Shown here in pieces: positions 6,775-11,013 of a DNA stretch of 11,013 bases (position 1 is its first letter; each line of letters starts with the position of its first letter). The stretch is from Flavobacteriales bacterium CG18_big_fil_WC_8_21_14_2_50_32_9 (GTDB lineage Bacteria; Bacteroidota; Bacteroidia; Flavobacteriales_E; Vicingaceae). The notes under the pieces are model-generated. The model did not search any database. It was not told the origin of the DNA and worked only from the letters and a program-made list of their open reading frames with translations. Position numbers and translations under genes: made by a program. The stretch covers positions 1 to 11,013 of the forward strand of contig PCUH01000321.1 of the NCBI GenBank assembly GCA_002770955.1. Direction: 5' to 3'.

Positions 6775-7560
6775 ATGATAACAAAAGAAGAAATTGTAAA
6801 AAACTGGCTCACACGCTACACAGGTTTACCACTAGAAGATTTTGGTAAGTACATCTTGCTCACTAATTTTAATAATTATGTGGATTATTTTGCTCAAATA
6901 AACAATGTTCCTGTTATCGGCAAAGACAAAGCGATGCCCAATGCTACTGCCGATGGAATTACGATAATTAATTTTAGTATGGGAAGTGCTAATGCCGCAA
7001 CCATTATGGATTTATTGAGTGCTATAGCACCAAAAGCGTGCTTGTTTTTAGGAAAATGTGGTGGACTAAAAAAGAAAAATAAAATTGGCGATTACATTTT
7101 ACCCATAGCAGCCATCAGAGGCGAAGGAACATCAAATGATTATTTTCCTAAAGAAGTGCCTGCATTGCCTGCCTTTACGTTGCAAAGAGCTGTTTCAACA
7201 ACCATTAGAGAGTTTAGTCGGGATTATTGGACAGGCACGGTTTATACCACCAACAGAAGGGTTTGGGAGCATGATGAAGGTTTTAAAGATTATTTAAGGA
7301 AAATTAGAGCTATGGCTGTTGATATGGAAACCGCAACTCTTTTTATTACAGGATTTTACAACAAAATATCTACGGGAGCCTTGTTACTAGTTTCCGATCA
7401 GCCAATGATACCCGAAGGAGTTAAGACAGATAAGAGCGATACAGTTGTTACCAAAAATTTTATGGAAGAGCATATTAAAATTGGAATTGCTTCGTTACAA
7501 GAAATTAAAAATAATGGGATGAGTGTGAAACACTTAAAATATTCTTATTCTGAAGATTAA
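6775..7560 (+). CDS. amn: AMP nucleosidase, short form
   Basis: AMP nucleosidase hydrolyses AMP to adenine and ribose 5-phosphate and so helps set the adenylate pool. The protein has the nucleoside phosphorylase/hydrolase (PNP-UDP) fold: a GKCGGL motif (residues 93-98), AVDMETATLF (181-190, with Glu185 expected to bind the ribose hydroxyls), and SDQP (207-210, with Asp208 as the likely acid acting on the purine base). At 261 residues it lacks the N-terminal regulatory domain of the E. coli enzyme (484 residues), as is usual for the enzymes annotated as AMP nucleosidase in Bacteroidota. Other phosphorylase-fold activities (such as purine nucleoside phosphorylase) cannot be fully excluded from motifs alone. 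No Shine-Dalgarno is seen. The stop is one base from the holA start, so the two are almost certainly co-transcribed. Confidence 0.88.
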   Translation: MITKEEIVKNWLTRYTGLPLEDFGKYILLTNFNNYVDYFAQINNVPVIGKDKAMPNATADGITIINFSMGSANAATIMDLLSAIAPKACLFLGKCGGLKKKNKIGDYILPIAAIRGEGTSNDYFPKEVPALPAFTLQRAVSTTIREFSRDYWTGTVYTTNRRVWEHDEGFKDYLRKIRAMAVDMETATLFITGFYNKISTGALLLVSDQPMIPEGVKTDKSDTVVTKNFMEEHIKIGIASLQEIKNNGMSVKHLKYSYSED

Positions 7561-7561
7561 A

Positions 7562-8563
7562 ATGGATTATACAAGTATATTAAAAGATTTAAAAAATAAA
7601 GTATATCACCCTATTTATTTTCTTTCAGGAGAAGAGCCTTATTATATTGATTTAATATCCGATTACATTGAAAAAAATGTGTTAGATGAGGCTGAAAAAG
7701 AATTTAATCAACAAATTATTTATGGTAAAGATACGGATATAACCACAATTATAGGTTGTGCAAAACGATATCCGATGATGGCAAATCACAATGTAGTTAT
7801 AATAAAAGAGGCTCAGCATTTGGATAAGCAGCTTGACCAATTAGATAAATACCTTGATCAGCCGACCAAAAGCACCATTCTTGTTTTTTGTTATAAATAC
7901 AAAAAACTAGATGGCAGAAAGGCTTTTACAAAAAAAATTACCAAAGCAAGTGTTTATTTTGAGTCTACTCCTATTTATGAAAACCATGTCCCTAAATGGA
8001 TAGAAGAATATCTTAAAGAAAAAAAATATACCATAGAACCCAAAGCAACAATAATCATTGCTCAATCGTTGGGTACTAATTTAAGTAAGGTTGCTAATGA
8101 GTTAGATAAATTAACTATTAACATATTACCTGGCAATACAATAACAGCAACAGATGTTGAAAAAAACATAGGGATAAGTAAAGATTATAGCTTTTTTGAG
8201 TTCAACAATGCAATGGGTGCAAGAGACATATTAAAAGCCAATAAAATCATACATCATTTTGCAAAAAATGAAAAAGAGTATCCTATCCAAGCAACAATAG
8301 CTATTTTGTATAACTTTTTTACTGGGGTTTTAAAATACCACTATACCAAAGATAAAAGTCAAAATAATGTGGCTTCGGTGTTGCGTATAAATAGATTTTT
8401 TGTAAAAGATTATGAAATTGCAGCTAAAAATTACCCTATAAGAAAAGCTGTGAAAATCATAGAATACTTGAGAGAATATGATTTAAAATCGAAAGGCGTT
8501 GATAATATTTCAACATCAGGAGGTGAATTGTTGAAAGAATTAGGTTTCAAGATTTTGCATTAA
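7562..8563 (+). CDS. holA: DNA polymerase III delta subunit (clamp loader)
   Basis: The delta subunit is the part of the clamp loader that binds the beta sliding clamp and opens it so that it can be placed around primed DNA. The 333 residues are close to E. coli HolA (343). The N terminus has the typical opening of the family: HPIYFLSGEEPYYI (residues 16-29), where a Walker A-like turn is degenerate, since delta binds no ATP. It continues with YPMMANHNVVIIKEAQHL (70-87), the strand-helix region that includes the clamp-contacting area, and then ILVFCYKYKKLDGRK. The middle section around residues 160-190 (ANELDKL) and the all-helical C-terminal collar region also fit. Start ATG at 7562 is separated from the amn stop by one base. 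No clear terminator lies in the 62-bp gap to the convergent gene. Confidence 0.93.
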   Translation: MDYTSILKDLKNKVYHPIYFLSGEEPYYIDLISDYIEKNVLDEAEKEFNQQIIYGKDTDITTIIGCAKRYPMMANHNVVIIKEAQHLDKQLDQLDKYLDQPTKSTILVFCYKYKKLDGRKAFTKKITKASVYFESTPIYENHVPKWIEEYLKEKKYTIEPKATIIIAQSLGTNLSKVANELDKLTINILPGNTITATDVEKNIGISKDYSFFEFNNAMGARDILKANKIIHHFAKNEKEYPIQATIAILYNFFTGVLKYHYTKDKSQNNVASVLRINRFFVKDYEIAAKNYPIRKAVKIIEYLREYDLKSKGVDNISTSGGELLKELGFKILH

Positions 8564-8625
8564 TGAATTTGGCTGTAAAGTCCACAGTTTTCAGTTTGTC
8601 GGTTACTAAAATTTCTAATCTCTAA

Positions 8626-9240
8626 TTACAAGCTAAAACACTCTTTTTTCAACCAATCTTTCATGAGTTGAACCATCTCTTTTTGTAATGTTTGTCCTTT
8701 ATCTTCGTTATATTTTTTTTGAATTTCAAGTTTCAACTCGTCCATATTTGCTTCTGGTTTCACTTTTTCTTCATTAAACCAATTTTGGATAAATGCTGGT
8801 CGAGGACCCCAAGTACCTATTTCATTCAATTCTTGGTCTAAACAAATTAATTTTGGAATAGCTCTACCACCATTGGTTAAATAATTATCAATTACATCCA
8901 AATTTTCATCTCTAAACAACAATCGAAAAGAAATGGCAGGATTTGATTCAGCAATTTTCGCCAACACTGCAATATTTTGAGCGGCATCACCACACCAAGT
9001 TTCTGTTAGCACTATCCATATCATTTTTTCATTCAAACAATCTACTGTTTTCAACACATCTTCAGAAGGTACGGTTGTTTTATAGGATCGTTTCAATCTC
9101 GAAAAATTCAATTTAGAATACTCAATCAACTCTTCCGATTGATTTTCTCCCGAGGTTTTTCCTTCTATTGCATGTTGTTCTGCTATTTTATAATATTCCT
9201 CAAAAGAAATACTTTTATCTAGGTGTTGTTGTGTTATCAT
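8626..9240 (-). CDS. Thioredoxin-fold family protein with a WCGDA active-site variant
   Basis: The protein has 204 residues if the start is the ATG at 9240-9238 (MITQQHLDKS). An upstream in-frame ATG at 9291 would add 17 residues, but those codons run through an exact -7 box (9259-9266) and the divergent control region, so I reject it. The fold is shown by IWIVLTETWCGDA (residues 74-85) and by the cis-proline loop RAIPKL (126-131). The CxxC redox pair of thioredoxin is reduced to Cys83 alone (WCGDAAQ). It therefore cannot form the usual active-site disulphide on its own and may act through a mixed disulphide or in another role. I recall WCGDAAQ proteins (Thioredoxin_9-like, PF14595) as widespread in Bacteroidota, with undefined function. 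No signal peptide is seen, so it should be cytoplasmic. It converges on holA and diverges from mnmD. Confidence 0.85.
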   Translation of the reverse strand: MITQQHLDKSISFEEYYKIAEQHAIEGKTSGENQSEELIEYSKLNFSRLKRSYKTTVPSEDVLKTVDCLNEKMIWIVLTETWCGDAAQNIAVLAKIAESNPAISFRLLFRDENLDVIDNYLTNGGRAIPKLICLDQELNEIGTWGPRPAFIQNWFNEEKVKPEANMDELKLEIQKKYNEDKGQTLQKEMVQLMKDWLKKECFSL

Positions 9241-9254
9241 AATTAATATTTTTT

Positions 9255-9270
9255 TGTGCAAATTTACACA
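9255..9270. promoter_or_regulatory. Near-palindrome in the divergent thioredoxin/mnmD control region
   Basis: TGTGCAAATTTACACA is a 16-base palindrome with one mismatched pair, centred between the two divergent start codons. It contains the minus-strand -7 box, so a protein bound here would block transcription of the thioredoxin-fold gene. The symmetry is visible; binding by any regulator is inference. Confidence 0.35.
9259..9266 (-). promoter_or_regulatory. -7 box of the thioredoxin-fold gene
   Basis: On the minus strand this reads TAAATTTG, an exact match to the TAnnTTTG element, followed by GCAC-like sequence. Transcription would begin about 12 nt before the ATG at 9240. The -33 element is not obvious. 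This box is the main reason for preferring the internal start. Confidence 0.5.
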
Positions 9271-9294
9271 CTTAACAATAAATATAAGCATTAA

Positions 9295-9951
9295 ATGGAA
9301 TTAAAAACCACTTCTGACGGCTCGCATACAATTTTTGATTCTTCAATAAACGAAACCTATCATTCTATTCATGGAGCTATTCAAGAAGCTAAACATATTT
9401 TTATTGAAGCAGGTCTCAAGCATAAACAACAACTTTCCGAAATCAACATCTTAGAAGTTGGTTTTGGAACAGGTTTGAATACAATCCTAACACTGATAGA
9501 GGGACAGAAAGCTCCCCTAATTTATACTACAATAGAAAAATTTCCACTAAACATATCCATCATTAAAAAATTGAATTATAGTACCCAATTAAACTTAACA
9601 GCTACCCAAGAAAAATTATTTTTAAAACTTCATACGTGTACTTTTAAGAATATACATCAAATTACTCCAACTTTTAAGTTTCTTAAAATTGATAATGCAC
9701 TTGAAAATTACCAACCAGCAACTAAATTTGATATCGTTTATTTTGATGCTTTTTCTCCTGAAAAACAACCCGAACTCTGGCAACAATGCATTTTCGAGAA
9801 AATTTATGCTTCCATGAATAGAAATGGAATTTTAGTTACCTATTGTGCAAAAGGAATTGTAAAACGTGCATTAATTGCTTCAGGTTTTAGCGTAGAAAAA
9901 CTTCCTGGTCCACCTGGAAAAAGAGAAATTATTAGGGCAATTAAAAAATAA
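9295..9951 (+). CDS. mnmD: tRNA (5-methylaminomethyl-2-thiouridine34)-methyltransferase MnmD
   Basis: MnmD uses S-adenosylmethionine to methylate 5-aminomethyl-uridine at the wobble position 34 of certain tRNAs, the last step towards mnm5(s2)U, which helps decode codons ending in A or G. In E. coli this domain is fused to an oxidase domain as MnmC. Here it is a stand-alone 218-residue enzyme, which fits organisms where MnmE/MnmG supply the aminomethyl form directly. Visible motifs are the SAM-binding loop LEVGFGTGLN (residues 53-62), the acidic residue after strand 2 in TTIEKF (Glu81), DAFSPEKQPELW (151-162), VTYCAKG (181-187) and LPGPPGKRE (203-211), all hallmarks of the family. The ATG at 9295 opens the frame with the expected N terminus; the leader would be very short, with only a weak -7 candidate (TAAATATA, 9279-9286). 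Confidence 0.93.
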   Translation: MELKTTSDGSHTIFDSSINETYHSIHGAIQEAKHIFIEAGLKHKQQLSEINILEVGFGTGLNTILTLIEGQKAPLIYTTIEKFPLNISIIKKLNYSTQLNLTATQEKLFLKLHTCTFKNIHQITPTFKFLKIDNALENYQPATKFDIVYFDAFSPEKQPELWQQCIFEKIYASMNRNGILVTYCAKGIVKRALIASGFSVEKLPGPPGKREIIRAIKK

Positions 9952-9952
9952 T

Positions 9953-9984
9953 TTTAAGTTTATAACATTTTTTTATTATTTTAG
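9953..9984 (+). promoter_or_regulatory. Weak promoter candidate for the M23 peptidase gene
   Basis: TATTTTAG at 9977-9984 matches the -7 consensus TAnnTTTG at all but one defined position and lies 19 bases before the ATG. The -33 region is only TTAAG-like (9954-9958). No terminator hairpin separates it from mnmD, so read-through is also possible. Confidence 0.3.
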
Positions 9985-10003
9985 CAATCCTAAAAAAATA
10001 AGA

Positions 10004-11013
10004 ATGCAACAACAAAAGTGGATATACATATTCTTTTTCATACTTTTTGTAAGTACGAATTCAGTAGTTGCTGAGGATAATGATAAAAATAAAGATACGC
10101 TCTCTGCAATAGTTATTTCTTCAGACAATCCAATTTACTGCAATATTTCTAAGCTTTCTGGAAATGAAATTGTACAACTCATAGATTCCATTTTAGATTT
10201 AGATGTAATTCCTAAAGAAATTATAACAGAATTGAGTGCTTATGCTGAAAGTAGATTATTGAAAAATGAAATAACCAATGCATTAACCTATTTTTATGAT
10301 GATTCTCCTTTCCCTGCTCATTCCGTTTATCAAAAATGGGATGAAAATAACATATTTCCTTATGATGACCAATTAACAAAAGAAGACACCACTTTATTGT
10401 TAACACTCACCGATTCTACTAATCATTGTAATTATTCACCTCCTATAGTTAATCCAGTTATTACTTCAAATTTTGGTTGGAGAAATGGAAGAACACATAC
10501 AGGTATTGATTTAGATTTAGAAGTATGGGATCCTGTTTATGCTGTTTTTGATGGAATGGTGCGTGTTGCAATAAAACATCCTGGTTATGGAAGGGTTGTT
10601 ATTATTCGTCATCACAATGGATTAGAAACTTTATATGCTCATTTGCATCGTTTCAAAGTAAAAGCAGGCGACATTGTTGAAGCTGGTCAACTTATTGGTT
10701 TAGGTGGTAGTTCGGGACATTCTTCAGGGAGTCATTTGCATTTTGAAGTACGCTTTAAAGGTAAATCCATTAACCCTAGAAGTATAATTTCATTTAAAGA
10801 AAACAACCTTATTAGCAGCCAAATGGAATTAATCAAACAAAAATATGATTATGTTGCGTTGCCTACAGGCGTTGAATATCATACCATTGAGCGTGGTGAT
10901 TTTATGTTTAAAATTGCAAAACTTTATGGTTTGTCTGTTAATCAACTTTGTGAACTCAACGGTGTAAACAGAAACAAATCCTTAATTGTTGGACGAAAAT
11001 TGAGGATAAAGTA
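10004..11013 (+). CDS. Secreted M23 family metallopeptidase with C-terminal LysM repeat (3' end outside window)
   Basis: The frame opens at ATG 10004 and runs without a stop to the right edge, so the gene is cut by the window after 336 codons. Residues 1-23 form a signal peptide (one positive charge, then IYIFFFILFV, ending in VVA before EDND), so the product is exported. About 120 residues follow that I do not recognise. The M23 (LytM/lysostaphin-type) domain comes next, about residues 150-262: SNFGWRNGRTHTGIDLD with zinc ligands His165 and Asp169, YAHLH with the catalytic His213, and HLHFEVR with His244/His246. All expected catalytic residues are present, so it is probably an active endopeptidase cutting peptidoglycan cross-links rather than a degenerate scaffold. 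Residues about 292-336 form a LysM repeat (YHTIERGDFMFKIAKLYGL, then LCELNGVN) that binds the glycan strand; more LysM repeats may follow beyond the edge. The likely role is cell-wall remodelling or daughter-cell separation in the periplasm. Confidence 0.92.
   Translation, partial: MQQQKWIYIFFFILFVSTNSVVAEDNDKNKDTLSAIVISSDNPIYCNISKLSGNEIVQLIDSILDLDVIPKEIITELSAYAESRLLKNEITNALTYFYDDSPFPAHSVYQKWDENNIFPYDDQLTKEDTTLLLTLTDSTNHCNYSPPIVNPVITSNFGWRNGRTHTGIDLDLEVWDPVYAVFDGMVRVAIKHPGYGRVVIIRHHNGLETLYAHLHRFKVKAGDIVEAGQLIGLGGSSGHSSGSHLHFEVRFKGKSINPRSIISFKENNLISSQMELIKQKYDYVALPTGVEYHTIERGDFMFKIAKLYGLSVNQLCELNGVNRNKSLIVGRKLRIK

Noticed and set aside
8564..8625. Possible terminator between convergent holA and the thioredoxin-fold gene
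   Set aside because: Only short stems such as CTGT/ACAG are visible, without a proper hairpin plus T-run.
9241..9291. 17-residue N-terminal extension of the thioredoxin-fold protein
   Set aside because: Its codons overlap an exact -7 box and the divergent control region; the internal ATG at 9240 gives the better start.
10221..10406. Minus-strand 61-residue frame
   Set aside because: It lies opposite the M23 peptidase gene, which reads open across the whole region with a signal peptide and intact catalytic motifs.
1..11013. Insertion sequences, CRISPR arrays, tRNA or rRNA genes
   Set aside because: I looked on both strands and saw no transposase motifs, no regular repeat-spacer pattern, and no tRNA or rRNA signature.

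Overview
The window is AT-rich (roughly one third G+C by eye). Its gene content and signals fit a member of Bacteroidota, most likely the Flavobacteriia. The starts lack Shine-Dalgarno sequences. Several upstream regions carry TAnnTTTG boxes, the -7 element of the Bacteroidota sigma factor. DnaK has the flavobacterial-looking GGGTHDVS phosphate loop, AMP nucleosidase is the short form, MnmD is stand-alone, and UvrA lacks the first zinc cysteine pair. All of the protein calls come from recognising motifs by eye; no database search was run.

Layout, left to right: (1) the C-terminal part of an unrecognised beta-rich, lipoprotein-like protein that enters from the left edge (3-830); (2) dnaK (1015-2928), preceded by repeated TTTCTGTC half-sites and a -24/-12 (sigma-54-like) promoter candidate, and followed by a textbook terminator; (3) a perfect 16-bp inverted repeat running into the uvrA promoter, then uvrA (3077-5896); (4) a 190-bp gap with an inverted repeat around a -7 box and a long interrupted hairpin; (5) a two-gene toxin-antitoxin module, DUF6364-like antitoxin plus PIN-domain toxin (6087-6754), overlapping by ATGA; (6) amn-type AMP nucleosidase and holA (6775-8563), one base apart and only 20 bp behind the toxin; (7) a convergent thioredoxin-fold gene (9240-8626, minus), sharing a short divergent control region with (8) mnmD (9295-9951); (9) a secreted M23 peptidase with a C-terminal LysM repeat (10004 to the right edge, cut off there).

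Most genes are housekeeping: protein folding, excision repair, purine turnover, the replication clamp loader, tRNA wobble modification and cell-wall remodelling. The accessory part is the toxin-antitoxin pair with its structured upstream region, lying between uvrA and amn-holA. I see no insertion sequence, CRISPR array, rRNA or tRNA gene. No wholly new multi-gene system is evident. The most promising leads are the apparent sigma-54-type control of dnaK, and the palindromic elements before uvrA and before the toxin-antitoxin module.
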